NCBI RefSeq assembly: GCF_030551255.1
Contig: NZ_CP130630.1
Span: 7,483,501-7,547,500, forward strand
Origin: Streptomyces sp. NL15-2K
GTDB taxonomy: Bacteria > Actinomycetota > Actinomycetes > Streptomycetales > Streptomycetaceae
Direction: 5' to 3'
DNA length: 64,000 bases
Shown piece after piece: positions 9,010 to 17,697 of this stretch. The translations under genes were made by a program, and so were the position numbers. Below the pieces are notes generated by a model. That model searched no databases. It was not told where the DNA came from and saw only the letters and a program-made list of their open reading frames with translations. How positions within the stretch are numbered: position 1 is the first letter of the stretch; the number at the start of each line of letters is the position of its first letter.

Positions 9010-10719
9010 ATGGTTCAGATCGATTCACCCAGTGCGTCAAAGGGAGAGGGCGGCAGATACACCCTGAGCGCAGGCACTCTGACGGCGGTGGTTCTCGCCG
9101 TGTGCCTTGCGCAGATAGCCCTTTCCGTCCCCTCGCTCATCATCGGGCTGATCCAGCAGGATCTCGCGCCGTCCTCGTCCCAACTGACGTGGATCGCCGA
9201 GGCCTTCATGCTTCCCGTCGCCGCGTTGGGGCTGGGATTCGGCGTGTTCGGTGACCTGTTCGGCCGTAAGCGCCTGCTCGTCGGGGGCGCCGCGCTCATT
9301 GTCGTGGGCTCGGCTCTCGCGATCCTGGTGCCGGCTGAGGGATCCTCGACCGACACTCGGGTGACGTTGCTGCTCGTTGCTCAAGTCCTCAACGGCATCG
9401 GGGCCGCGGCCGTCTTCCCGACGAGCCTCGCCATGGTGGCAGCCGGCACGCACACCACTGCCACCCGCGCACGTGGCGTGGCGATCTGGGCCACCGCGCT
9501 CTCGGTCGGCGGCTTCCTCGGCCCGCTGCTGGCAGGCCTCGCCGCCAAGATCGAACTCGGCTGGGCCGGGAACGCGAACTGGCGCTGGGCCTTCGTCGGC
9601 GTCCTCGTCATCGCCGCGGTGAGCGTGGTCCTGTCGCTGGCCCTCGCCCAGAACTCCGCCTCGCCCGAGGGCCGGTCCATCGACTGGCCGGGTCAGATCA
9701 CTGCCGCGCTCGGCCTGTTCGCTCTGATGTACGCCGTGATCCAGGGCCCTGAGAGTGGCTGGGGGAGCCCGCAGATCGTCATGGCGTTGATCGTCGCCGC
9801 CGTCTTCCTCGTGCTGTTCGTCTTCGTCGAGAACCGTGCGACCGAGCCGCTCCTTCTCCTGAGCGTGTTCAGGAACCGGGCGTTCGCGATGAACTCGGTG
9901 GTCACCCTGATCGGTATGTTCGCGTTCCTCGTGATCATGTACAGCACCAGTATCCGCCTCACCACCATCCAGGGATTCAGCCCACTGAAGAGCTCCGTCG
10001 CCTACCTCTTCTTCGGAGGCATCGGTTTCGTACTGCTGCCCTTCACCTCCAAGTTGCTCGGCCGCTACAACCCCCGGTGGGTTCTCTGCGCAGCCCTGAT
10101 CCTCATCGGCGCCAGCGGGCTGTGGTTCGCCGGCGTTCCGACGAGCAATCGGGCCCTGGGCGCCATCGTCGCGCCTCTGATTCTCGCCGGCGTCGGCTCG
10201 GCGCTCGCCATCGCCGCCATCAGCGCGGTCGCGGTCAACACGTTGCCCAACCACCTCGCCGGTATGGCGAGCGGTGTCACGAGCACGTTCCGGGACCTCG
10301 GGTTCGCCCTCGGCCCCGCGATCGCCGGTGCTGTCGCACTGGGCCGGGCCGCCGACGAGATCGCCCGCAAGCTGGCCGGCGATCCTGAACTGAGGAACGC
10401 CTACGAGGCCTTCCAGGCCTCCGCGGCCCACGCTCCCGCCGATCAGAGACCGCAACTCGAGGCGGCGGTGCACGCCGTGGAATCGGGCCCGCTCGGCGCC
10501 AACTCGGTGCCGGCCAACATCACGCTGCCGGATGGTCAGGTCATGCCCTTCAACCCGCTCAAGGACGTCGCCTTCGACGCCCTCAGCAGCAGTTACTCCC
10601 TCGCCTACGTGCTCGGTGGCGTGGCTGCTCTCGTGGCGGCCGCACTCACTCTCGTCGGCGCGCGCGGTGGTGTGGCCCAGGCTCATCTCGAGGACGACCC
10701 GCACACCCTCGAGGACTGA
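9010..10719 (+). CDS. MFS permease (DHA2-like, 14-TM type)
   Basis: A 569-residue major facilitator with about 14 hydrophobic segments. The loop motif GVFGDLFGRKRLLVGG (motif A) follows TM2, and a GFLGPLLAG motif-C-like stretch is in TM5. The loop before the last segments is unusually long, with about 80 hydrophilic residues. Start ATG 9010 has AAGGAG six bases upstream; a longer start at 8926 would add 28 polar residues without a good ribosome site. It is preceded by operator site 1 and is the outermost gene of the aromatic island, so it may import the aromatic substrate or export toxic intermediates. Confidence 0.88.
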   Translation: MVQIDSPSASKGEGGRYTLSAGTLTAVVLAVCLAQIALSVPSLIIGLIQQDLAPSSSQLTWIAEAFMLPVAALGLGFGVFGDLFGRKRLLVGGAALIVVGSALAILVPAEGSSTDTRVTLLLVAQVLNGIGAAAVFPTSLAMVAAGTHTTATRARGVAIWATALSVGGFLGPLLAGLAAKIELGWAGNANWRWAFVGVLVIAAVSVVLSLALAQNSASPEGRSIDWPGQITAALGLFALMYAVIQGPESGWGSPQIVMALIVAAVFLVLFVFVENRATEPLLLLSVFRNRAFAMNSVVTLIGMFAFLVIMYSTSIRLTTIQGFSPLKSSVAYLFFGGIGFVLLPFTSKLLGRYNPRWVLCAALILIGASGLWFAGVPTSNRALGAIVAPLILAGVGSALAIAAISAVAVNTLPNHLAGMASGVTSTFRDLGFALGPAIAGAVALGRAADEIARKLAGDPELRNAYEAFQASAAHAPADQRPQLEAAVHAVESGPLGANSVPANITLPDGQVMPFNPLKDVAFDALSSSYSLAYVLGGVAALVAAALTLVGARGGVAQAHLEDDPHTLED

Positions 10720-10859
10720 CCGCTAGGACACGGGCAGCAGGCCGGCCCGGACAACCGGTGCGCCCGCCACGACTCCTCCTCCTCGCGAGCAGCGGTTGCG
10801 GCGGGCCACGGCGTACAAGACACAACGATCAACAGACGCACTCGGACAGGAGTCGAACA

Positions 10860-11279
10860 ATGGCCACCGTGCACCCAGGAGCGAGCAGTATGAACGACGT
10901 CCGCATGCCGGCCACGGTCGCTGAGGCGGAGGCGGCGTGGCTCGTCGCGATCACAAACGGCGACGAGGAGCAGCGTGACCTGATGCTCCCCGACTGTGTG
11001 ATCGTTCATGGCCCGGTCGGGAATGTCCATGACCGCGAGCGCTTCTTCAGTTACAACGCGTCCATGGGGCCCATCGTCGAGGCTGAGACGAGCGAGGTGG
11101 CGTGTCTGGAGCGAGGGGGCCGGGCGATCGTGACGTGCTTTCAGAAGATGCGCGTTCGGCGCTTGCCCGACCTGCCGCCGTTCCTGGTTCAGGCCGTGGC
11201 CACACGGGTGTGGTGCTCGACCGACGAGGGATGGCGCCTCGGCCACATGCAGCTCTCTCGGCGGCAACCGTCGGCATGA
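10860..11279 (+). CDS. NTF2-like (SnoaL-fold) protein, paralogue of the 21.0-kb gene
   Basis: A 139-residue NTF2-fold protein of unknown reaction. It is clearly related to the gene at 21046-21450: both share AEAAWLVA.T.G.E....LML, VHGPVG and the ending TRVW...EGWRL.HM. Family members are small hydrolases, isomerases or dehydratases with a hydrophobic pocket. Start ATG 10860 has AGGAG eight bases before it; an upstream in-frame start would add a low-complexity leader. It sits between the MFS permease and the IclR gene and probably belongs to the same catabolic unit. Confidence 0.8.
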   Translation: MATVHPGASSMNDVRMPATVAEAEAAWLVAITNGDEEQRDLMLPDCVIVHGPVGNVHDRERFFSYNASMGPIVEAETSEVACLERGGRAIVTCFQKMRVRRLPDLPPFLVQAVATRVWCSTDEGWRLGHMQLSRRQPSA

Positions 11280-11306
11280 CGCGCCGGTTTCCTCGCCCTG
11301 CGAGGG

Positions 11307-12086
11307 TTACGAGATGTCGATGGGAATGCCCGGCCTCCAGCCGAGACTCCTGGACAATCCCAGTCCACTCGTGACCAGCGTGGGAACGGCCGCTTGGAGT
11401 TTGATCGAGCCCGCAGCCACCACAACGGAGAGGGCCGCGACGACTTTGCCGCGGCCGTCGACGATGCGCGTAGCGACCGACTCGGCCCCTTCGCTCAGCT
11501 CTTCCTTGACGACCACCGTTCCGGTCGATCGGCAGGACGCCAGTTCGCGACGGAGTTCGGCCGGTTCCACGATCGTCCTGGGAGTGAAGCGCTGCAGCCT
11601 TCCCGCCAGCACCTCATCGATGAAGGCGGGACTGCTGTGGCTCAGAAGCACCTTGCCGACACCTGAGCAGTGCAAGGGCAGAAGGCCGCCGACCTGCGAT
11701 GTCAGACCGACGGCGTTGACGGCCGACAGCCGTTCGATGATCACGGCCTGGTCGCCTTGGAGGACGGCCAGCTGCACATGCTGGCGAAGAGCCGTGTACA
11801 GGTCCTCCACGAACGGCTGCGCGGCGCTGCGGAGCGTCTCGGCGCGCGGGGCGAGGGTCCCGAGGCGCCACAGGGGCAGGCCGATCGCGAAGCGGTTGTC
11901 GCTGGTGCGCTCCAGCGCGCCGGCCTCCAGAAGGTCGAGCGTGAGGCGCCTGGCGGTGGCTTGCGGCATGCCCGTACGCCGGACCAGGTCGGCGAGGCTC
12001 AGCTCGGTGTGGTTGGGGTCGAAGGAGAACAGCAGATCCCACAGTCGAGAGCTGACTGAGCGTCCTGGCTCGTGTGCGCGAGGCAT
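11307..12086 (-). CDS. IclR-family transcriptional regulator of the aromatic island
   Basis: About 259 residues. N-terminal winged helix (LSLADLVRRTGMPQATARRLTLDLLEAGAL), then the IclR effector domain with LPLHCSGVGKVLLSHSS and the C-terminal SVVVAAGSIKLQA region. ATG 12086 has GGAGAGG five bases upstream; ATG 12101 overlaps that site. It is divergent from the FAD monooxygenase. The intergenic region holds operator site 2, and near-identical sites precede the MFS, ThDP enzyme and aldehyde dehydrogenase genes, so this is the best candidate for the island's regulator. Whether it activates or represses cannot be told. Confidence 0.92.
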   Translation of the reverse strand: MPRAHEPGRSVSSRLWDLLFSFDPNHTELSLADLVRRTGMPQATARRLTLDLLEAGALERTSDNRFAIGLPLWRLGTLAPRAETLRSAAQPFVEDLYTALRQHVQLAVLQGDQAVIIERLSAVNAVGLTSQVGGLLPLHCSGVGKVLLSHSSPAFIDEVLAGRLQRFTPRTIVEPAELRRELASCRSTGTVVVKEELSEGAESVATRIVDGRGKVVAALSVVVAAGSIKLQAAVPTLVTSGLGLSRSLGWRPGIPIDIS

Positions 12087-12131
12087 GGGCCTCTCCTCCA
12101 TCGTTTGTGGCCCCGGTCACTCTACCTTCCA

Positions 12132-12148
12132 TGTTCGTTGGATGGATG
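12132..12148. promoter_or_regulatory. IclR-type operator, site 2 (between iclR-like gene and FAD monooxygenase)
   Basis: On the minus strand this reads CATCCAT CCA ACGAACA: the right half is identical to sites 1 and 3, the left arm is degenerate. It is 46 bp upstream of the regulator start and 86 bp upstream of the monooxygenase start, so it suits both autoregulation and divergent control. A -10-like TAGAGT follows on the minus strand. Confidence 0.65.
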
Positions 12149-12233
12149 ACGCCGTTCCAAGAATGCGCGGTTTGTAGAACTCTTGTACACAGTGAGCCAT
12201 TACCTCACTCGAGGTCCACGGGAGTGCAAGAGC

Positions 12234-13433
12234 ATGATGAGTACGGAAGACGGCCCTAGGATCGCGATCCTCGGCGGCGGCATCGGAGGCCTCGCTGCCG
12301 CGGCTTTCCTTCGCGTTAAGGGCTTCGACAGTGACGTCTACGAGCAGGCGGCCGCCCTGACCGAAGTCGGTGCGGGCCTGGTGGTCGCGCCCAACGCGGC
12401 CCGCCTGCTACGACAACTCGGCGTGCTGGACCGGTTCGTCGAGCGCGCGGTCCGGATGGAGGTCGGTTGGGAGTTCCGGCGCTGGGAGAACGGCGCCGTC
12501 CTCTCCGCGGAGAACCTTCAGGAGGGGTGCATACGCCTGTACGGCGAGCACACCTACACCGCCCACCGCGCCGACCTGCTGGACGCCTTGAGGTCGGCTG
12601 TCCCCGAGCACTCGGTCCATCTCGGCAAGCGCTGCGTCTCGGTCGAGTTCGAAGGCGACCAGGCGGTTCTGCGGTTCGACGACGGCGAGACGGTCCGCCC
12701 GGACATCCTCATCGGCGCCGACGGGGTCCACTCACGAGTGCGCGGCGCCATCGTCGGGCCGACTCAGGCCAGGGAGTCGGGCATCTGCGCCTTCCGGGCC
12801 CTCGTACCGGCGGGGGAGGCACCCGACTTCGCCAGGCGGCGCGCCCAGACCCTCTGGATCGGCCCCGACCGCCACCTCGTGCACTACCCGGTCTCCGGCG
12901 GCGAGTACGTCAACCTCGTCGCCTTCACACCGGCCGGTGCGGGCAGCGTCGAGTCGTGGACGGCCACCGCGACGCTCGAGGAACTGCTCGACGAGTTCGC
13001 CGGCTGGGATCCGCGTCTGGTGGAGCTGATCAGGTCGGCCGACACGCCGGGGCGCTGGGCGTTGCTCGACCGCGAGCCCCTCGACCACTGGAACCGTGGC
13101 AACGCGACCCTGCTGGGTGACGCGGCCCACCCGATGTTCCCGTTCTTCGCCCAGGGCGCTGCCCAGGCGATCGAGGACGGCGCAGTCCTGGCCCTCTGTC
13201 TTGGTCAGGACCCGGACGACCCGATCGCGGCGCTGGGACGTTACGAAGAGCTCCGTCGACGCCGCACGGCACGCCTGCAGCAGGTGTCGCACGGAAGGTC
13301 GCACATCAACCACCTTCCGGACGGTCCTGAGCAGCAGGCGCGCGACTTGGCGTACTCGCAGGCCGACCCCCTCAGGGCGAACGGCTGGATCTACGAGTAC
13401 GACGCCGAGGTCGCTGTCTCGGCCTCGGTGTGA
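12234..13433 (+). CDS. FAD-dependent aromatic monooxygenase (salicylate hydroxylase-like)
   Basis: A 399-residue class A flavoprotein monooxygenase. Rossmann GGGIGGLAAAAFLR is at the N-terminus, IGADGVHSRVR gives the DG motif, and GDAAHPMFPFFAQGAAQAIEDG the GD motif. These enzymes hydroxylate phenolic acids with NAD(P)H and O2, often with loss of CO2 (salicylate to catechol, 2,4-dihydroxybenzoate to hydroxyquinol). The presence of hydroxyquinol dioxygenase in the same island favours a hydroxyquinol-forming reaction; this is inference. Start ATG 12234 (followed by ATG 12237) has GGAG nine bases upstream. It is controlled from the divergent region with operator site 2. Confidence 0.9.
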   Translation: MMSTEDGPRIAILGGGIGGLAAAAFLRVKGFDSDVYEQAAALTEVGAGLVVAPNAARLLRQLGVLDRFVERAVRMEVGWEFRRWENGAVLSAENLQEGCIRLYGEHTYTAHRADLLDALRSAVPEHSVHLGKRCVSVEFEGDQAVLRFDDGETVRPDILIGADGVHSRVRGAIVGPTQARESGICAFRALVPAGEAPDFARRRAQTLWIGPDRHLVHYPVSGGEYVNLVAFTPAGAGSVESWTATATLEELLDEFAGWDPRLVELIRSADTPGRWALLDREPLDHWNRGNATLLGDAAHPMFPFFAQGAAQAIEDGAVLALCLGQDPDDPIAALGRYEELRRRRTARLQQVSHGRSHINHLPDGPEQQARDLAYSQADPLRANGWIYEYDAEVAVSASV

Positions 13434-13507
13434 ATCAGCCCCGAGGCTCCGCCCTGGCCAGTCCGGTCGACGGGGTCTCGACCTTTCCATGGCGAATCAG
13501 GCGTTGA

Positions 13508-13524
13508 CCATCCAACGAACACGG
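13508..13524. promoter_or_regulatory. IclR-type operator, site 3 (upstream of ThDP enzyme)
   Basis: TGACCAT CCA ACGAACA, followed after five bases by ATTGAGT. The downstream part closely matches site 1, including the downstream flank. A TTGACC -35-like hexamer (13504-13509) overlaps its left edge and TTGAGT (13528-13533) could be a -10 with 18-bp spacing, so the operator would lie within the promoter of the ThDP-SDR-VOC unit. Confidence 0.65.
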
Positions 13525-13557
13525 CCATTGAGTACGTCCAGAAGGGCGGATCACCGA

Positions 13558-15255
13558 ATGGCACCCGCAACCGGTAGTGGGCTCGTCGTGCGAACACTGC
13601 AGCGAGCCGGAGTCACCGTCGCCTTCGGCCTGAACGGAGCACACGTCGACGGCATCTTCCAGGATGCCCTGGATGCCAAGCTTCGGATCGTCGACGTGCG
13701 CCACGAGATGAACGCCGGCCACGCGGCCGAGGGCTATGCACGGGTCACCGGGGACCTCGGTGTCGCCGTCGTCACGGCCGGTGGCGGCTTCACCAACGTC
13801 CTGACCTCCATCGCCAACGCCCATCTGGACCGGACCCCCGTCCTCTACATCGCTGGCTCCGGTCCCCTCGAGACGGACCAGATCAACGACCAGCAGGCCG
13901 GATTCGACCAGGTCGCCATGGCAGCCCCGGTGACCAAGTTCGCGCACCGCGTCACCCGTGCCGAGCTGATCCCCCGTCTGGTCGCCCAGGCGGTCCGCAT
14001 CGCTCAGTCGGAGCCCAAGGGCCCGGTGCTGCTCGACATTCCCTGGGACGTCCTGCGCCAGCAGGTCGACGTCGACGAGGTGGAGGACTACCGCCTCGAC
14101 ATCGACGGCACCGGCATCGCCCCCGCCGGTGGCGTCGACCGGATCATCGAGGCGATCGGCGCCGCCCGGCGGCCGATCGCGCTGGTCGGCAAGTCCTTCG
14201 TCACCGCCGAGGCACGGGCAGGGTTGCACGAGTTCGCCGCCCGTACGGGAGTGCCCCTCTTCTCCGACTGGGAGGGCCTCGGCGCGATCGTCGGCTCCGA
14301 GCAGCACGTCGGTCTCGTCCAGACCCTGGCCACCGTCCCCGAGGACGAGCGGCCCGACCTGGTCCTTCTGCTCGGGCTGCGCTTCGGAATGACCACCCAG
14401 TTCGGCACGGGCCGACTGCTCCCGAAGAGCGCGCGGATCTTCCAGATCGACCCCGACGGCCGTGAACTCGGCCGTCTGCAGGAAGTCGAACTCGGCATCC
14501 AGGCCGACCCGGTCGGCACGATCGGTGTGCTGAACGAGCGCCTCGGCGACAGCCCCGCCCCCTCCGGACGCGACGACTGGCTCACGACCCTGCGGGACAT
14601 CTCGGCCACCCGGCGGTCCGCACTCGCCGCCGAGACCGATGAGCACGAGGACGACGCGATCCACCCGTACCTCGCGGTCCGCACGATCGCCGAGAGCGTC
14701 CCCGACAACGCCACCGTGGTCGTGGACGGCGCCCTGACCGAGCTGTGGCTCTCCGAGACGATCGCACTCGCGCCGCTGGCCCACTACCTCGGGCACGGCT
14801 ACCTCAGCTCGATGGGGAGCAACTTCGGTGTGGCTCTGGGAGCGCAGTACGCGGCCCCCGACAAGGCGACGATCCTCGTCACCGGCGACGGCGCCGTCGG
14901 CTACAGCCTCGCCGAGTTCGACGCCCTCGTGCGGGCAGGGCTCCCGGTGATTGTGATCGTCCTCAACAACCAGGCCTGGGGCGCCACTCTGCACACCCAG
15001 CAGTTCCTCTTCGGACAGGACCGCGTCACCAACAACCGCCTGCAGAACGGCTCGTACAGCGGCGTGGCACGAGCTCTCGGTGCGGACGGCGTCGACGTCA
15101 CGGAACTCGACCAGCTCCGCCCGGCGATCGAGGCCGCCCTCGCGGCCCGCCGACCGACCTGCATCGACGTACGCGTGAGCCTTGCCCCCATTCCTCCGGA
15201 GGAGCGCGTCCTGAACGGCGGAGCTCCGTTCGGCGGCATCGAGATCGACGCATGA
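13558..15255 (+). CDS. Thiamine diphosphate-dependent enzyme (acetolactate synthase / benzoylformate decarboxylase superfamily)
   Basis: A 565-residue ThDP enzyme in three domains. The Pyr domain has cofactor-activating Glu50 in DVRHEMNAGHAAEGYAR, the middle domain has RPIALVGKSF and the DGREL stretch, and the PP domain has the ThDP/Mg motif (VTGDGAVGYSLAEFD ... IVLNN, residues about 442-471). The family includes C-C lyases, 2-keto acid decarboxylases and ring-opening dione hydrolases. Beside an aryl-aldehyde dehydrogenase the simplest idea is an aryl-glyoxylate decarboxylase or C-C lyase that makes an aromatic aldehyde. ATG 13558 is chosen for the conserved start. The SDR follows after 33 bp. 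Confidence 0.88.
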   Translation: MAPATGSGLVVRTLQRAGVTVAFGLNGAHVDGIFQDALDAKLRIVDVRHEMNAGHAAEGYARVTGDLGVAVVTAGGGFTNVLTSIANAHLDRTPVLYIAGSGPLETDQINDQQAGFDQVAMAAPVTKFAHRVTRAELIPRLVAQAVRIAQSEPKGPVLLDIPWDVLRQQVDVDEVEDYRLDIDGTGIAPAGGVDRIIEAIGAARRPIALVGKSFVTAEARAGLHEFAARTGVPLFSDWEGLGAIVGSEQHVGLVQTLATVPEDERPDLVLLLGLRFGMTTQFGTGRLLPKSARIFQIDPDGRELGRLQEVELGIQADPVGTIGVLNERLGDSPAPSGRDDWLTTLRDISATRRSALAAETDEHEDDAIHPYLAVRTIAESVPDNATVVVDGALTELWLSETIALAPLAHYLGHGYLSSMGSNFGVALGAQYAAPDKATILVTGDGAVGYSLAEFDALVRAGLPVIVIVLNNQAWGATLHTQQFLFGQDRVTNNRLQNGSYSGVARALGADGVDVTELDQLRPAIEAALAARRPTCIDVRVSLAPIPPEERVLNGGAPFGGIEIDA

Positions 15256-15288
15256 TCCGCCACTCCTGAACCCCCACCAAGGAGAACC

Positions 15289-16107
15289 ATGAACGACACG
15301 ACTGACGCCGGAAGTCGCGACCTGGCCGTCGACGACCGGCGCCGGCGCTTCCTCGGGAAGACCTGCCTCGTCACCGGCGGCAGCAGAGGACTGGGACTGG
15401 CAGCCGCACAGGCGTTCGCGCGCGAGGGCGCACGCGTGGTCATCATCGCGCGCGACCCGGACCAACTGAAGACCGCGAGCGATCTGATCGGCGACGGCAC
15501 GATCGCCGTGGCAGCCGACCTCTCCTCGTCGGCCGGCATCAAGGCCGCGGTCACGGAGGTCGCCGCACGAGTCGACCACCTCGATGCCGCCTTCCTCAAT
15601 GCCGGGCATGCGGGCATCAAACGCCTCGGCGACATGGACGAAGCCACCTGGGACATGGTGTTCGACACCAACGTCAAGGGCTCGTTCTTCCTCATGCAGG
15701 GCCTCAGGCCCTTGCTCGCACCCGGCGGGGCCGTCGTCTTCTGCGGCTCGGCAGCCGGTCGAAGGGCCAGCGCGGGAACCGCCGCCTACGGAAGCAGCAA
15801 GGCCGCACTCGAGCACCTGACACGCATCCTCGCCGCCGAAGTCATCGGCGACGGAATCCGGGTCAACATCGTCATTCCGGGCGGCATGAACACCGACATC
15901 GCCGAACGCACGACGGGCCTTCCGCCCGGCGGAGCCGACGCCTTCCGGGAGCGGGTCAGGCTCAGCACTCCCATGCTCCGGGAAGGAGAACCGGACGAGC
16001 TCGCCGACGCCGTGCTCTTCCTGGCCTCGTCCGAAGCCAGCTACATCACAGGCGCGGCCCTTCCGGTGGACGGCGGCGCCTCCAGCTTCACCCGCCCGCC
16101 GAAATAG
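15289..16107 (+). CDS. Short-chain dehydrogenase/reductase
   Basis: A 272-residue classical SDR. Cofactor motif TGGSRGLG (residues about 28-35), NAG at the end of strand 4, catalytic Ser in FCGSAAG, the YxxxK pair in AAYGSSKAALEHL, and a C-terminal PVDGGASS. The cofactor loop has ARD, compatible with NADPH. AAGGAG precedes ATG 15289. It is probably cotranscribed with the ThDP enzyme and the VOC gene, and may oxidise or reduce an alcohol/ketone intermediate of the aromatic route. Confidence 0.92.
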   Translation: MNDTTDAGSRDLAVDDRRRRFLGKTCLVTGGSRGLGLAAAQAFAREGARVVIIARDPDQLKTASDLIGDGTIAVAADLSSSAGIKAAVTEVAARVDHLDAAFLNAGHAGIKRLGDMDEATWDMVFDTNVKGSFFLMQGLRPLLAPGGAVVFCGSAAGRRASAGTAAYGSSKAALEHLTRILAAEVIGDGIRVNIVIPGGMNTDIAERTTGLPPGGADAFRERVRLSTPMLREGEPDELADAVLFLASSEASYITGAALPVDGGASSFTRPPK

Positions 16108-16166
16108 AGGCGACGGCCGCTCCCGATCACCAACCGCGCCACAGGACCCACGCGAGGACAACCACC

Positions 16167-16715
16167 ATGGAGTTTCCCTTCGGCCAGCCGACCGACGCCA
16201 TCATCCAGGTCGCGTACACGGTCCCCGACCTCACTGCCGGGATGCGCTGGTGGACCGACGAACTCGGCGTCGGGCCCTGGTTCGTGAACGGGCGGATCGG
16301 CGGCGAGGGCTCCACCTACCGTGGTGAGCCGGGGAAGGCCGAGTTCACCCTGGCCCTCGCGTTCTCGGGGCACATGATGGTCGAGCTCATCCAGACCCTC
16401 GACGACGAGCCTTCCATCTACAAGGACGCCTACGAACGCCGTGGCTACGGCTTCCACCACGTCGCCAAGGCCGTGCCGAACGTCAAGGAAGAGGTCGAGC
16501 GTCGTGAGGCGAGCGGGGCGTCGGTGCAATTTCACGATCTGACCCCGGGGGGTGACGTCTTCTTCCTCGACGGAGGTGAAGATGCCCCGGGGATGATCGA
16601 GCTCGTCCAGGACAGCGAGATCACCCGAGGGATCTTCACATCCGCCTGGCGGGCATCAGTCGACTGGGACGGGGAGCGACCTCTGCGCGACTTCGCGGAG
16701 TTGCTGCCCGCCTGA
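16167..16715 (+). CDS. VOC-superfamily protein (methylmalonyl-CoA epimerase/glyoxalase type)
   Basis: A 182-residue vicinal-oxygen-chelate protein. N-terminal AIIQVAYTVPDLTAGMRWW, a central HMMVELIQTLDDEPS and a second half GYGFHHVAKAVPNVKEEVE with a PGMIELVQDSE final strand. Candidate metal ligands are His and Glu of these strands. Catabolic members are extradiol dioxygenases, epimerases or hydrolases, and the reaction cannot be assigned. It is the last plus-strand gene of the island and is convergent with the dioxygenase gene, with only 32 bp between stop codons. Confidence 0.85.
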   Translation: MEFPFGQPTDAIIQVAYTVPDLTAGMRWWTDELGVGPWFVNGRIGGEGSTYRGEPGKAEFTLALAFSGHMMVELIQTLDDEPSIYKDAYERRGYGFHHVAKAVPNVKEEVERREASGASVQFHDLTPGGDVFFLDGGEDAPGMIELVQDSEITRGIFTSAWRASVDWDGERPLRDFAELLPA

Positions 16716-16747
16716 CCGACTCTCCTGGGCCGGAGCGGCAGGCACGG

Positions 16748-17686
16748 TCATACGCCCGCGGGGGCGAGGACGATGTCGAAGCGCACCCGGCTCCACGTGC
16801 CGTCGATGACGCGGCCGTCGGGGGTCGGCGTGCCGGCGGGCTGCCGCTCGAACCGCTTGATCAGTGAGTCCTTCACGCCGAAGACGGTGTCCTTGCGGCC
16901 GATCGGGTCGCCCTCGGGGAAAATGTGGGTCACCAGCGTGCGCGCCCCCTCGTGGGACACCATGAAGTGCAGATGGGCGGCGCGCAGCGGTGAGCGGCCG
17001 ACCGCGTCGAGCATCTTGCCGACGGGCCCGTCGTCCGGGATGGGGTACGGCGTCGGGGTGAGGCCCCAGAAGCGGTAGCTGCCGTCGGCCGCGGAGAACA
17101 GGTGTGCCCGGCCGGCGCGCTTTCCGGCGTCGTACTGGACGTCGTAGAACCCGTCCTCGTCGGCCTCCCAGACCTCCATCCGCGCGCCGGCGAGCGGGGT
17201 GCCGTCGGTGTCGGTGACGGTGCCCTCGACCCAGCAGGGCTCGCCGGGGGCACCGAAGGCCAGGTCGCCGCCGAGTTCGATCGCGGGGGCGTCCTCGACG
17301 AAGAACGGCCCGAAGACGGTCGCCTCGGTGGCGCCCTTGTAGGCCTGGTTGTTGACGTTGATGGTCTGCATGCTCGCGCCGAGGGTGTCGGACAGCAGGA
17401 TGAACTCCTGCCGGACGTCGTCGGTGATGTGGCCGGCCTTGGTGAGGAAGTCGATCGCCGTCCCCCACTCCTCCTCGGTCAGCCGGACCTCGCGGATGAA
17501 GGAGTGCACGTGCTTGACCAGGGAGGTCATGAGTTCCTGCAGCCGCGGGTCCTCGCAGAGGTCGAAGGAGGCCAGGACGTTGTCGACGAGCTGCTGCTCG
17601 ACCGCCTGTTGCTCCGGCGACACCTCGCGGTAGATCGTGCTGTCGGCACCGGCCTGGGCCGAGCCGGGGTTGACGTAGGTAGCCAT
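16748..17686 (-). CDS. Hydroxyquinol 1,2-dioxygenase (intradiol ring-cleavage)
   Basis: A 312-residue intradiol dioxygenase that should open hydroxyquinol (1,2,4-trihydroxybenzene) to maleylacetate. The N-terminal dimerisation domain ([19 protein letters not shown]) is followed by the catalytic beta-sandwich. The Fe(III) ligands are readable as Tyr181, Tyr214, His238 and His240, with spacings 33, 24 and 2 residues as in characterised hydroxyquinol dioxygenases. Assignment to hydroxyquinol rather than catechol is supported by the maleylacetate reductase gene 11 bp upstream. Start ATG 17686 follows GAGG. Last gene of the minus-strand catabolic unit. Confidence 0.92.
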   Translation of the reverse strand: MATYVNPGSAQAGADSTIYREVSPEQQAVEQQLVDNVLASFDLCEDPRLQELMTSLVKHVHSFIREVRLTEEEWGTAIDFLTKAGHITDDVRQEFILLSDTLGASMQTINVNNQAYKGATEATVFGPFFVEDAPAIELGGDLAFGAPGEPCWVEGTVTDTDGTPLAGARMEVWEADEDGFYDVQYDAGKRAGRAHLFSAADGSYRFWGLTPTPYPIPDDGPVGKMLDAVGRSPLRAAHLHFMVSHEGARTLVTHIFPEGDPIGRKDTVFGVKDSLIKRFERQPAGTPTPDGRVIDGTWSRVRFDIVLAPAGV

Positions 17687-17697
17687 GACGGCCTCTT

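Noticed and set aside
13435..16161. Very long minus-strand open frame opposite the ThDP, SDR and VOC genes
   Set aside because: Antisense shadow of high-GC coding DNA: no domain motifs, Asp/Gly/Val-rich composition, and it covers three well-supported plus-strand genes.
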